Shown: positions 26,724-35,189 of the stretch, piece by piece
Position numbering within the stretch: the stretch's first letter is position 1
Layout of the letters: each line of letters begins with the position of its first letter
Assembly (NCBI RefSeq): GCF_016125955.1
Contig: NZ_JADEVE010000336.1
Location: forward strand, 124,001-188,000
From: Acetomicrobium sp. S15 = DSM 107314
GTDB taxonomy: Bacteria; Synergistota; Synergistia; Synergistales; Thermosynergistaceae
Direction of reading: 5' to 3'
DNA length: 64,000 nucleotides
The notes under the pieces: model-generated
Told to the model about the DNA's origin: nothing
Database searches by the model: none
What the model saw: the letters and a program-made list of their open reading frames with translations, nothing else
Translations under genes and position numbers: made by a program

Positions 26724-27764
26724 TCACTCCTCAGGTATTAACTTTACCTGCCGATAGTTGGTCCAGGGACAAGGTCGTCCCAAGTATGCAAAAGCCTTTT
26801 GGGTTGCCCTTCTCCCTCTCGGTGTGCGTTCGATATATCCTTTTTGTATAAGGTATGGCTCATAGATGTCTTCAATTGTCTGCGCTTCCTCGTTTAGGGC
26901 AGCTGCGAGTGTGGAAAGTCCAGCAGGGCCGCCGTCGAAGAGCTCCACTAAGGCGCGCAAAAAGCGCCTGTCTCTTTCGTCTAACCCCTCTTCGTCCACG
27001 CCCATCATGCTCAGCGCCAATCTGGCCAATTCCTCGTCTATATAATCATGTCCTCGCACTTGAGCGATATCGCGCACTCTCTTCAAAAGCCTCAAGGCTA
27101 CCCTTGGCGTGCCGCGAGCGCGCCGTCCTACTTCATAAGCACCCCCCTCTTCAATCTTCACCCCTAAGATAACTGCACCACGCCGGACGATCGAGGCCAA
27201 TTCCTCCGGCGCGTAAAAAGAAAGCTGCTCCACGATGCCGAAACGCCCTCTCAGAGGAGATGTAAGAAGGCCCAATCGTGTAGTTGCCCCCACGAGGGTA
27301 AAAGGGGGGAGCTTGAGCCGCAGGTTGCGAGCCATCGTACCCTTGCCTACTACGATATTTATAGAAAAGTCTTCCATGGCTGGATAGAGTATCTCTTCGA
27401 CCTGCGGGGGGAGGCGGTGAATCTCATCTATGAAAAGGACGTCATGGGGCCTGAGATTCGAGAGGATTGCAGCCAAGTCCCCGGCTCTCTCTAAGGCCGG
27501 GCCGGATGTCATCCTAAGCTCTCCTTTCATTTCCCTGGCGATTATACTGGCTAAAGTGGTCTTCCCAAGGCCAGGTGGACCATATAGGAGGACATGATCA
27601 AGGGGCTCGTCGCGCTCAACTGCAGCGCGGACGTATATGCAAAGTTTCTTCACTATCTCTGTTTGCCCCACGAATTCCTCCAGAGAGCGAGGGCGAAGGG
27701 ATGGTATTTCTTCGTCCTCTTCAATTGGAGAAAGGCTAATCAGGCGTTTCTTGTCCGGTTCCAT
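26724..27764 (-). CDS. ruvB: Holliday junction branch migration ATPase RuvB
   Basis: 346 residues. Drives branch migration as a hexameric ring with Ruv[13 protein letters not shown] near residue 25, Walker [13 protein letters not shown] near 60, Walker B FIDEIHRL near 112, sensor region [18 protein letters not shown] and the C-terminal winged helix ([13 protein letters not shown]) are complete. It overlaps the end of ruvA by 29 bases. Gene order ruvC-ruvA-ruvB. Confidence 0.97.
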   Translation of the reverse strand: MEPDKKRLISLSPIEEDEEIPSLRPRSLEEFVGQTEIVKKLCIYVRAAVERDEPLDHVLLYGPPGLGKTTLASIIAREMKGELRMTSGPALERAGDLAAILSNLRPHDVLFIDEIHRLPPQVEEILYPAMEDFSINIVVGKGTMARNLRLKLPPFTLVGATTRLGLLTSPLRGRFGIVEQLSFYAPEELASIVRRGAVILGVKIEEGGAYEVGRRARGTPRVALRLLKRVRDIAQVRGHDYIDEELARLALSMMGVDEEGLDERDRRFLRALVELFDGGPAGLSTLAAALNEEAQTIEDIYEPYLIQKGYIERTPRGRRATQKAFAYLGRPCPWTNYRQVKLIPEE

Positions 27765-28371
27765 TCGACACCACCAGTTGACTGTCTTGCAATTCTCTTA
27801 AAGCAGCCTGTAAAAGCCGAGCTTCGTCAGATATTGCCTCTTTGCCCTTGGTGCGCTCAAGCGCAAAAAAGACCTCCCTGTCGCTGAATCCCAAGACCTT
27901 GAGTGCCTCGATAACGCTCTTTTCGATCGCGTTTTCGCCTTCCGTAAGCGGCTCGGAAAGAGCAGAAGAAAACCCCCCTAATCCCCCTTTTAACTCGAAA
28001 CATATGCGCTCCGCCATGCGTTTGCCTACACCAGGCGCTGCGATGAGTTCGTCGGTCGCGCCCGAGGATATCGCTCGGATCAGCCTCTGAGGGGGAAGGG
28101 AACACAACATCGAGAGCGCTAATCTATTGCCGACGCCTTTAACCCGCCTCAAAGCGAAGAAGAGATCCCTTTCTAATTCATCGCAAAAGCCATAGAGGGA
28201 TAAACCTCCATCGCTCACGTGCAAAAACACGGGGATTTTAATGAGATCTCCCACTTTGTGCCCCTTTAAGGCCGACCTGGTACAGGTTATCTCAAATCCC
28301 ATGCCGCTCACATCGAGCGTCAAGCAATCCGAACCAATCGATGCTATCTCTCCACGAAGAAACCTCAACAT
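27736..28371 (-). CDS. ruvA: Holliday junction DNA-binding protein RuvA
   Basis: 211 residues. Begins with MLRFLRGEI and an OB-fold, then helix-hairpin-helix units ([29 protein letters not shown]) and a C-terminal domain III that binds RuvB ([18 protein letters not shown]). RuvA holds the four-way junction for RuvB and RuvC. Starts 17 bases after ruvC; GAGG precedes the ATG. Confidence 0.96.
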   Translation of the reverse strand: MLRFLRGEIASIGSDCLTLDVSGMGFEITCTRSALKGHKVGDLIKIPVFLHVSDGGLSLYGFCDELERDLFFALRRVKGVGNRLALSMLCSLPPQRLIRAISSGATDELIAAPGVGKRMAERICFELKGGLGGFSSALSEPLTEGENAIEKSVIEALKVLGFSDREVFFALERTKGKEAISDEARLLQAALRELQDSQLVVSNGTGQETPD

Positions 28372-28388
28372 GTCTTTTCAACCTCGCC

Positions 28389-28859
28389 TTATGACATAGC
28401 CCCGACCATGACCAAAGCTGTAACAGCACAGGCCAAGGCATCGGCAACATCATCAGGGGTAGGGACTGTATCAAGCCCCAACATGGCGGCGACCATCCTT
28501 TGGACCTGGTCTTTTGGCGCCCTCCCATAGCCGCATATGGCATTTTTGACCTCCGCAGGCTTCGGCTCGACTAGCGGAAGGTTCTCTTGAGCCGCCAACA
28601 ATAAGACCACCCCTCTCGCTTGCCATACGAGCTCGGCCGTGGTCGTATTTCTGCCGAAAAAGAGCCTTTCTACGGCGACCAATTGTGGCGAGAAACTCTC
28701 TACCTGTTCCTTCAGTTCTTCATATATTTGTTGAAGCCTATGAGCGGTTGATGAAGACGAATCCGTTTCTATGCAACCACTCGTCATCAATCCACAACGC
28801 GAGCCGTCACATTCTATCACGCCGAATCCCAGGCGACCTATGCCCGGATCGATCCCCAT
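28389..28859 (-). CDS. ruvC: Crossover junction endodeoxyribonuclease RuvC
   Basis: Resolves Holliday junctions. 156 residues from ATG 28859, which places the catalytic GIDPG (Asp4) at the N-terminus as in the family; the frame is open to 28949 but that part overlaps yebC. Other catalytic acids are seen in VAVERLFF (Glu) and DDVADALACA (Asp residues). The RBS is weak, with translation probably coupled to yebC, whose stop lies 16 bases upstream. Confidence 0.94.
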   Translation of the reverse strand: MGIDPGIGRLGFGVIECDGSRCGLMTSGCIETDSSSSTAHRLQQIYEELKEQVESFSPQLVAVERLFFGRNTTTAELVWQARGVVLLLAAQENLPLVEPKPAEVKNAICGYGRAPKDQVQRMVAAMLGLDTVPTPDDVADALACAVTALVMVGAMS

Positions 28860-28875
28860 GCAGCGACACGGGTTC

Positions 28876-29631
28876 TCAAACGCCGGAGACTTCTTCCAGG
28901 ATCTCATCTGGGATATCGAAATTGGCATAGACATTTTGCACGTCGTCATGATCCTCCAAAAGGTTTAAAAGCCTCACGACTTTATGTGCGTCGTCTTTGT
29001 CTGAGATGGAGACCGTGGATTTGGGCACCATTCCAACCTCGGCCCCACTTACGGCAAACCCATGCCCCTCAAGGGCACCTTTAACTTTGCTGAATACGGC
29101 GGGGTCGCAATATACGACGAACTCCCCGTCTTCATTCTTCACGTCATCTGCTCCTGCCTCGAGCGCTGCAGACAAAAGCTCGTCTTCGTCGAGCCCTTCG
29201 CCGGTTATACGGATCATCCCACGGCGTTCGAATATCCAGGACACACACCCTGCCTCGCCAAGGGAGCCCCCGTTTCTGCTGAAGAGCGTGCGCATTTCAG
29301 AGGCGGTCTTGTTGCGATTGTCCGTCAACGCCTCCACTAAAATGGCTACTCCACAAGGGCCGTAACCTTCGTAGAAGACCTCCTCATACTGAACTCCTTC
29401 CAACTCGCCGGTGCCGCGCTTGATGGCGCGTTCTATATTATCCATCGGCACGTTAGCCTCTCTCGCCCTTTCAATGGCGGTCTTGAGGCGAATGTTCATA
29501 GACGGGTCTCCGCCGCCCTCTCTTGCCGCCACGATTATAGCCCGGACGAGCTTCTGAAAGAGCTTGCCCCTTTTTGCATCTTGAGTTGCTTTGCGATACT
29601 TGATATTAGCCCACTTGGAATGACCTGACAT
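28876..29631 (-). CDS. yebC: YebC/PmpR-family protein (TACO1 group)
   Basis: 251 residues with the family opening [29 protein letters not shown] and [16 protein letters not shown]. Long described as a transcription regulator; more recent work links some members to translation of difficult proline stretches. Usual partner of ruvC. GAGGTG precedes ATG 29631. Confidence 0.94.
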   Translation of the reverse strand: MSGHSKWANIKYRKATQDAKRGKLFQKLVRAIIVAAREGGGDPSMNIRLKTAIERAREANVPMDNIERAIKRGTGELEGVQYEEVFYEGYGPCGVAILVEALTDNRNKTASEMRTLFSRNGGSLGEAGCVSWIFERRGMIRITGEGLDEDELLSAALEAGADDVKNEDGEFVVYCDPAVFSKVKGALEGHGFAVSGAEVGMVPKSTVSISDKDDAHKVVRLLNLLEDHDDVQNVYANFDIPDEILEEVSGV

Positions 29632-29653
29632 CTCTCGTCACCTCTTAATAAGC

Positions 29654-30382
29654 TTAACCGATCTGACAAATTGGGGGCGGAAGGCGCTTGTGCTCCGTCC
29701 TCCTACGAGCTCCCTCGACGAATTTAGCTACCCTTTCATCCCCTTCTCCCAATGCTAGATAGCGATCTAAAGCGTCATAAGTGAAACCCATTTCACCTTC
29801 GTCAGTTTGCCCCTCCCACAGCCCTGCCGAGGGGGCTTTGTTCACGATTTCTTCCGGTACTCCCAAAAGCTTGGCGACGTTTCTGACCTCTCCTTTGAGC
29901 AGATCTCCCAGAGGAAGCAGATCGACTCCGCCATCGCCATATTTGGTAAAATAACCAACTGTTATCTCGACTTTGTTCCCGGTGCCGCACACCAAGTATC
30001 CATGTTGTTGGCCGAGCAGATAAAGGGTCGTCATGCGCAACCTCGGCTTTATGTTGGCCCTCGCCACGGGAATTATATTCATATCGGATGGAAGCGCGGA
30101 TAGCAGACCTTTAAAGGCAGGCCCTAAATCTACCGTTATGCATGGCAGCTTAAAAGTGCGGGCGAGCAATTCGGCATGTTCCACATCGCTATGCAAGCTT
30201 TCGCACGGCATGATCACGGAAAGCATATTACCCCCAAAGACCCGCTTCAATAAAACCGCCACTACTGCGCTGTCCACGCCACCGCTTATACCTACGACGC
30301 CGCCTTTAGCCCCGGCAGCGACGATCTGCTCTTTGAGCCAGCTTTCGATTCTCTCGACTATAACCTCGGGGTCACGATACAA
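29654..30382 (-). CDS. nadE: NAD+ synthetase (short, ammonia-type)
   Basis: 242 residues. Amidates deamido-NAD to NAD. The ATP-pyrophosphatase loop SGGVDS is at 33-38, and GTGNKVEITVGYFTKYGDGGVDLLPLGDL and PSAGLWEGQTDE mark the NadE active site. The start is TTG (30380-30382) with GAGGAGG 9 bases upstream. There is no glutaminase domain in this protein, but a separate nitrilase-like gene precedes it by 69 bases (30452-31102), which may be a relic or partner of such a domain. NadD is at 12502-13143. Confidence 0.95.
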   Translation of the reverse strand: MYRDPEVIVERIESWLKEQIVAAGAKGGVVGISGGVDSAVVAVLLKRVFGGNMLSVIMPCESLHSDVEHAELLARTFKLPCITVDLGPAFKGLLSALPSDMNIIPVARANIKPRLRMTTLYLLGQQHGYLVCGTGNKVEITVGYFTKYGDGGVDLLPLGDLLKGEVRNVAKLLGVPEEIVNKAPSAGLWEGQTDEGEMGFTYDALDRYLALGEGDERVAKFVEGARRRTEHKRLPPPICQIG

Positions 30383-30451
30383 AAGATGACGCCTCCTCGT
30401 TCGGGCAATGGTTGAGCAACCCAGTTAATTTCAATATTTTAACACAACCGC

Positions 30452-31102
30452 TCACGAGCGTCCGACGGCATAAGAGGGTTTGTGCATTCGCCTCGCCATA
30501 AGATGGTCAAGCTTTGCCAAAGAGATCGTACGGGCATCCGTCTCGCAGATCGCTTCGCCGCCAGGCGAGAAAGCCCAAAAGGAATCTCCATAAGAGGCCA
30601 AGAGGAAGGCGGCATTTTCCAAAGCCCTCACTCGCACCAAGGCTTCGAAGGCCTCTGGGCCTATGGAAGGCCTTTTGCCGATGGCGAATAACACTCTTGC
30701 GCCGCCGCGAGCTGCAATGCTGACGTTTTCAGGCGAAAGCAACTCCTCGCAAGTAATGCATCCTATGAGGAGTCCCCTATACGAGAAAAAGGAGGCGATC
30801 TTGTTTGGCCTTTCGCAAAGTGCCTCTAAGCCTCCGCCGTCGTTTATCACATAGAGATGATTAAACACCTTGGTACCGCTGGCCTTAGCGATGGGACCTA
30901 AGATCGCCCACTTCGCCTTATCCTTAGCCCAACGCTTCGACGTTTCTATAAGATCAACATCTTTTGCTTCAAGGGAAACGGCAAAGGGTAATATGACTAT
31001 GTCGGCGGCAGGAGCCATATCGAGAGACGCTTCGAGGCTTTTCACATTCCAGGGCGCATCTGATCCCGCCAAACTCACCAAAAGCTCTTTTATTCCCCTC
31101 AT
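30452..31102 (-). CDS. Nitrilase-superfamily-like protein lacking the catalytic glutamate
   Basis: 216 residues, shorter than typical nitrilases (about 260-280). Seen: IGCITCEELLSPE with Cys118 at the nucleophile position (family form: ICYDLRFPE), ARGGARVLFAI after it, and VRALENAAFLLAS matching the usual RAxENxxF helix. A Lys near residue 101 may match the catalytic Lys. The segment that normally ends in PE reads ILPF, with Phe40 in place of the catalytic Glu. So hydrolysis is doubtful. It directly precedes nadE, and full-length NAD synthetases carry a nitrilase-type glutaminase at that end. GGAGG stands 5 bases before ATG 31102. Confidence 0.72.
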   Translation of the reverse strand: MRGIKELLVSLAGSDAPWNVKSLEASLDMAPAADIVILPFAVSLEAKDVDLIETSKRWAKDKAKWAILGPIAKASGTKVFNHLYVINDGGGLEALCERPNKIASFFSYRGLLIGCITCEELLSPENVSIAARGGARVLFAIGKRPSIGPEAFEALVRVRALENAAFLLASYGDSFWAFSPGGEAICETDARTISLAKLDHLMARRMHKPSYAVGRS

Positions 31103-31113
31103 TGTTTCCTCCT

Positions 31114-31143
31114 TGAGGTAAAATGCCTTTTGAGTTCATAATT
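31114..31143 (+). promoter_or_regulatory. Candidate promoter of nikR
   Basis: TTGAGG (31114-31119), 18-base spacer, CATAAT (31138-31143), 26 bases before the nikR ATG. It starts beside the ribosome site of the divergent nitrilase-like gene. No clear NikR operator palindrome was found. Confidence 0.4.
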
Positions 31144-31169
31144 TATAGATAGTAGGAGGAGGTCTTATC

Positions 31170-31577
31170 ATGGAAGACTTGGTCCGCTTCAGCGTTTCGG
31201 TCCCAGAGCAGCTGCTTGAGGAGTTCGATCGCTGGCTTTCGAGGTTGGGCATGCACAATCGCTCCGAGGCGGTGCGCCAGATCATACGAAGCTATATCGC
31301 CCAATCTCAGTGGGAAGAAAGGAGCGGTGAAGTATTCGGCACTGTCACGATAATATACGACCACCACCGTAACGATGCCGTTAGCTCTCTTACCGAACTT
31401 CAACACCACTTCAGTCGCGTCATAATCTGCACGACGCATGTGCACATAGACCCCAGGCGTTGCCTCGAGGTGATAGTCCTGCGCGGAGAGGTTGAAGAGA
31501 TGAGACGGTTCATCACAAGCCTCTCTTCTCTCAAAGGCATAGAAGAGACGCATCCAGTAATAACTTCGCCGCTATAG
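31170..31577 (+). CDS. nikR: Nickel-responsive transcriptional regulator NikR
   Basis: 135 residues. The N-terminal ribbon-helix-helix (RFSVSVPEQLLEEFDRWL...NRSEAVRQIIRSYI) binds DNA and the C-terminal ACT-like domain binds nickel. Nickel ligands seen are His79 or His80, His90, His92 and Cys98, spaced as in E. coli NikR (His76, His87, His89, Cys95). AGGAGG precedes the ATG. It is the only + strand gene after 10546 and has no nickel transporter or hydrogenase gene beside it, so its targets lie elsewhere or are the divergent nad genes. Confidence 0.95.
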   Translation: MEDLVRFSVSVPEQLLEEFDRWLSRLGMHNRSEAVRQIIRSYIAQSQWEERSGEVFGTVTIIYDHHRNDAVSSLTELQHHFSRVIICTTHVHIDPRRCLEVIVLRGEVEEMRRFITSLSSLKGIEETHPVITSPL

Positions 31578-31607
31578 AAGACGACGAACTGTCGCCGTTC
31601 ATATGCC

Positions 31608-31769
31608 TCAGGTCGAACCTGAAGAGAGGCAGCTGCCCCTGCGGAGCGATGAACCCTCAATTAAAGTCAGCACTTTGCCACGGCAGTGGGGACACTTGAT
31701 CGATTCACCTTCTGTTGCGAACTCCTTCCCACAATTTGCGCAGCGAAAACGTCTGATTTCCCTATCCAT
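31608..31769 (-). CDS. Small zinc-ribbon protein after argF
   Basis: 53 residues from ATG 31769 to TGA 31608-31610, starting 18 bases after the argF stop. Four cysteines form a zinc-ribbon, RCANCGKEF then KCPHCRGKV, with the pairs 16 residues apart. This is the FmdB/DNA-directed RNA polymerase-like ribbon seen in many tiny proteins. The tail is Ser-rich. AGG lies just before the start. Function unknown; probably co-transcribed with argF. Confidence 0.65.
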   Translation of the reverse strand: MDREIRRFRCANCGKEFATEGESIKCPHCRGKVLTLIEGSSLRRGSCLSSGST

Positions 31770-31787
31770 TTTACCTATTGCCCCACT

Positions 31788-32735
31788 TCATACATTGCCG
31801 ATAGTGGCCACCATCACGGCCTTTATAGTGTGTAGTCGATTCTCTGCCTCATCGAACACTTTGGACTGAGCCGATTCGAAGACCTCCTCGGTCACCTCGT
31901 TGCCCTTAACAGCTGGCAGGCAGTGAAGAAAGATCGACTCCCTCAAGCCGGTAGCGGACATGAGTTCCAAGTTTACCTGATATGGGCGCAAGAGGGCTAT
32001 TCTGTCCTTGAGTTTATCCTCCTCGCCCATGGAAGCCCACACGTCTGTATAGATGGCATGAGCTCCTTTGACTGCTTCTTTAGGATCTTCCATTATTTCA
32101 ACGGATCCGCCGCTTATTTCTGCATTGGCGCAACACTCAAGGACGAGTTCTTCGGGCGGGAAAAGGGAGCTGGGCGAAGCGATGACGTAGTTTATGCCCA
32201 CCTTTGATGCCCCTATCATCAGCGATTTAGCTACGTTGTTGCGCCCATCGCCCACATATGTGAGCTTGAGACCGCAGAGGCTGCCGAAGTTTTCCTTGAG
32301 CGTCAAGAGATCGGCCAAGGCCTGGGTCGGGTGGTATTCATCGGTGAGGCCGTTCCACACCGGTACTCCAGCATAGGCGGCGAGCTCTTCCAATGTGGCC
32401 TGTTTGAATCCTCTGAACTGGATGCCATCGAACATTCTTCCCAATACTCGAGCGGTATCTTTGACGTCTTCTTTATAGCCCAAATGGATGTCATCTTTGC
32501 CAAGATATTCAGCATGCCCTCCTTCCTCAAGACAGGCGACAGTAAACGCACACCTCGTCCGCGTAGAAGGCTTTTCAAATATGAGCGCTACGTTCTTTTC
32601 GGATAACAAATTACCCCTTACACCGGACCTTCTCTTAGATTTAAGGCTTTCGGATAGGTTGAGAATAAAGTGAATCTCGTCTGAGGAATAATCCCTCAGC
32701 GTCAACATATGTCTACCTTTCAGATTTTTTGCCAT
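31788..32735 (-). CDS. argF: Ornithine carbamoyltransferase
   Basis: Makes citrulline from ornithine and carbamoyl phosphate (or the reverse in arginine fermentation). 315 residues from ATG 32735, where GGAGGGG lies 6 bases upstream; an ATG at 32750 overlaps this. Carbamoyl phosphate site STRTR at residues 57-61, HPTQALADLLT in the middle, and the ornithine-site HCLPA near the C-terminus. It follows speB by 33 bases in an arginine/polyamine operon, so it could be anabolic or catabolic. Confidence 0.95.
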   Translation of the reverse strand: MAKNLKGRHMLTLRDYSSDEIHFILNLSESLKSKRRSGVRGNLLSEKNVALIFEKPSTRTRCAFTVACLEEGGHAEYLGKDDIHLGYKEDVKDTARVLGRMFDGIQFRGFKQATLEELAAYAGVPVWNGLTDEYHPTQALADLLTLKENFGSLCGLKLTYVGDGRNNVAKSLMIGASKVGINYVIASPSSLFPPEELVLECCANAEISGGSVEIMEDPKEAVKGAHAIYTDVWASMGEEDKLKDRIALLRPYQVNLELMSATGLRESIFLHCLPAVKGNEVTEEVFESAQSKVFDEAENRLHTIKAVMVATIGNV

Positions 32736-32768
32736 TTTGCTCCCCTCCATCGCTTTTAGCGCCTCTCA

Positions 32769-33608
32769 TCAACCCCATAGAATGAGCGCTTCCCTGATTA
32801 CTTTAGCGGCCAGTGCGGCGGTGATGCCGTTTATGTCTTGAGGCGGCGACACCTCCACCAGATCAATTCCTACTACATCTAAACCCTTCATCGCTTCAAG
32901 CGCCCTGAGGAGTTCATCCGGAGTTATGCCCCCAGGTTCTGGCGTGCCCGTTCCCGGAGCGGCAGAAGGATCTACCACGTCTATGTCTATGGAAATGTAT
33001 ACTGGAACGCCGCTGAGTTCATCCAAGCAATCTTCAATTTTCGTCAGATTGAAGGGAAAAAGATGGGTGTGATTCATGCCCCAGTCGTATTCTTCGGCTG
33101 AGCACGAGCGGATCCCAAACTGATAAAGCCTCTTCGTCCCCTCGAGGCAACCTTCTGCTGCTCGTCTCATCACCGTGGCGTGACTGAAGCGGCTTCCCAT
33201 CCAACGATCTCTCAAGTCGGCATGGGCATCCAAGTGAACCACTCGTAGGTGAGGCCAGGCGCAAGACGCCGCCTTTATGGCACCGTAAGATACCAGATGA
33301 TCGCCTCCGAGCAACAGGACCCTCTTTTTTAGCTCGATGAACTTGCGGCTTGTGGTCTCTATAATGCCCATGGCTCGGTCCGCATCTCCTGGCGGTAAAG
33401 CAAGATCACCCACGTCGTAGAAAGGGACGTCGGCGACATCTTTGAGATGATAAAGGCTAAACGACTCGAGATGTAGCGACTCCGCCCTTATTGCTCCAGG
33501 TCCAAGCCGACTCCCGCCTACGCGCGAAGCCGTGGCATCCATGGGCGCGCCTGCGATAACCCACCGTGCCCGAGATAAGTTGTGGTCGCTTCCTATGTAG
33601 CGTGGCAT
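32769..33608 (-). CDS. speB: Agmatinase-family ureohydrolase (SpeB)
   Basis: 279 residues. The binuclear manganese site is complete: GGDH, DAHAD and SIDIDVVDP, followed by GTGTPEPGG. It should release urea from agmatine, giving putrescine, or from N1-aminopropylagmatine, giving spermidine, as in Thermus. The gene order decarboxylase-aminopropyltransferase-ureohydrolase makes the second route plausible. It overlaps the end of speE by 16 bases. AAAGGA precedes the ATG. Confidence 0.92.
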   Translation of the reverse strand: MPRYIGSDHNLSRARWVIAGAPMDATASRVGGSRLGPGAIRAESLHLESFSLYHLKDVADVPFYDVGDLALPPGDADRAMGIIETTSRKFIELKKRVLLLGGDHLVSYGAIKAASCAWPHLRVVHLDAHADLRDRWMGSRFSHATVMRRAAEGCLEGTKRLYQFGIRSCSAEEYDWGMNHTHLFPFNLTKIEDCLDELSGVPVYISIDIDVVDPSAAPGTGTPEPGGITPDELLRALEAMKGLDVVGIDLVEVSPPQDINGITAALAAKVIREALILWG

Positions 33609-34483
33609 GCCTTTTCCTTTGTCTGCATCTTAGCATCTCTTCCAATTAAATCTTTCAAGAATTTCGGCAGGATAAAAGCAGAGTGGTGCAGATCCTTCGT
33701 ATAGTAACGCACATCAAGCGGTGCAGAACTCCTTGTCTCTCTGGGATCGTAAAGCTTCGAACCTATGGCATAGGTCCACAGTCCGGTGGGGTACGTAGGG
33801 ACAGCCCCCCAATACAGAAACGATATAGGGAAGACTTCGCGGAGGGCTAAAAACGTGGAGGAGACGATCTCTGGCTCGGCAAAAGGGGACTCGGTCTGAG
33901 CTACTATTATTCCATCGCTTTTGAGTGCGTTGGCGGCAGTGGCAAAAAAAGATTTCTCGTAGAGCCCGGCAGCAAAATCAACGGGATCAGTGCTGTCGAC
34001 GATGATGACGTTGAACTCATCTACGTGCTCTTTCACATAAACCAGGGCATCCATGGTCGCTATCTCAACCTTGGGATGGTCCAAGGCACAGCTTACCGAA
34101 GGGAAATACGCGCGCGACGTCTCTATGACGGCTTCGTCTATATCCACCAACGTTACCCGCTCCACCGAGTCGTGTTTGATGACCTCGCGCACAACGCCGC
34201 CATCCCCGCCGCCCACCACTAATACCCGCTTAGGGGTAGGATGAGCGCACATAGCCACATGGGTTATCATCTCATGATAGGTGAACTCGTCCCTCTCTGT
34301 GATTTGAATAGCTCCGTCCAGGGCCAAAAGTCTTCCGTATTCCGCCGTTTCTACCACCAGGATATGCTGATACTGGGTTTGCTTGTTGACCAATATCTCC
34401 TTTATGCGGAGGCCTAAGCGCATGTCTGGCTTTTGATACTCCGTATACCAAAGATCTGGGCTTCGTCTGTCCATCGGTTGCAT
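33593..34483 (-). CDS. speE: Polyamine aminopropyltransferase (spermidine synthase family)
   Basis: 296 residues from ATG 34483, 10 bases after GGAG at the end of the decarboxylase gene; an upstream ATG (34504) overlaps that gene. Begins with LWYTEYQ and contains LLALDGAIQITERDEFTYHEM, the nucleotide motif VVGGGDGGVVREV and DSTDPV. Transfers aminopropyl from decarboxylated SAM to putrescine or agmatine. No speD is in this window. The long C-terminus ends in a Lys-rich stretch. Confidence 0.94.
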   Translation of the reverse strand: MQPMDRRSPDLWYTEYQKPDMRLGLRIKEILVNKQTQYQHILVVETAEYGRLLALDGAIQITERDEFTYHEMITHVAMCAHPTPKRVLVVGGGDGGVVREVIKHDSVERVTLVDIDEAVIETSRAYFPSVSCALDHPKVEIATMDALVYVKEHVDEFNVIIVDSTDPVDFAAGLYEKSFFATAANALKSDGIIVAQTESPFAEPEIVSSTFLALREVFPISFLYWGAVPTYPTGLWTYAIGSKLYDPRETRSSAPLDVRYYTKDLHHSAFILPKFLKDLIGRDAKMQTKEKACHAT

Positions 34484-34487
34484 GTTA

Positions 34488-34964
34488 TCAACGCTCCCGC
34501 TCATAGAATAACGGACATGCCGCTATGACGGCTCCGCATTCGTTCACCACGTGCTCAATGGCCTTAACCTTGACTTCCTTTAAGGGATAACCGCGAAAGG
34601 CAAACGCCTCCCTTACCATCTCTTCGACCCTTAAAGAAGCCTCATCGGCTGAAGTGAAAGCGGAGAATTCCATAATCATACCGGACAGCGCCGGGTCTTC
34701 TGGGACGCCTACGCCGATAGCCGCTGCGATTCTCTCTCCTGGCACGTCGCTCGTGATGGAGCCGTATGCCACCGGCAAAAGAGAACCGGCGGGTATATCG
34801 AGGCGGCTTGCCAATGTGCAGCCAGGTGGCAAGACACTGCTTACTCTAAGCAGGTTCATATTACCTATACCTGCGTCCAGTAGCGCAACGTCGAAAGCGG
34901 TAAGCTTCTTTTTGCCTTCACCTTTGCCCACTACGAGCATATACAACGTTGGCAGTGGGAGCAT
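34488..34964 (-). CDS. pdaD: Pyruvoyl-dependent arginine decarboxylase
   Basis: 158 residues from ATG 34964 (GGAGG 12 bases upstream; a TTG at 34976 is also possible). The self-cleavage site is LLRVSSVLPPG with Ser42-Ser43, which produces the pyruvoyl group, as at Ser52-Ser53 of the Methanocaldococcus enzyme. Converts arginine to agmatine. This family is common in archaea and some anaerobic or thermophilic bacteria. First gene of the polyamine operon, behind a near-consensus promoter at 35017-35044. Confidence 0.93.
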   Translation of the reverse strand: MLPLPTLYMLVVGKGEGKKKLTAFDVALLDAGIGNMNLLRVSSVLPPGCTLASRLDIPAGSLLPVAYGSITSDVPGERIAAAIGVGVPEDPALSGMIMEFSAFTSADEASLRVEEMVREAFAFRGYPLKEVKVKAIEHVVNECGAVIAACPLFYERER

Positions 34965-35016
34965 TAAACACAACACCCTCCTCTGATTGCAAATTCAAAG
35001 ATCGTCGAGCGGGTTC

Positions 35017-35044
35017 ATTATAGCCTCTACAGATGCGCCGTCAA
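35017..35044 (-). promoter_or_regulatory. Promoter of the pdaD-speE-speB-argF operon
   Basis: Minus strand: TTGACG (35044-35039), 16-base spacer, TATAAT (35022-35017). Transcription would start near 35010, about 45 bases before pdaD. The rest of 34977-35189 holds no gene that I can see. Confidence 0.75.
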
Positions 35045-35189
35045 TAATCACTCGGCTCTGTTCTTTGTTTTTGCGGGCTTTAATGAGTAATCGATGAGCG
35101 GTCGCGCCTTATGCAGCTAAGCGACGAATGCACATCTCCCAGTGATGCGTGATCCGTTAGCTGTAATCCGTAAATATACCACTCTTCAC

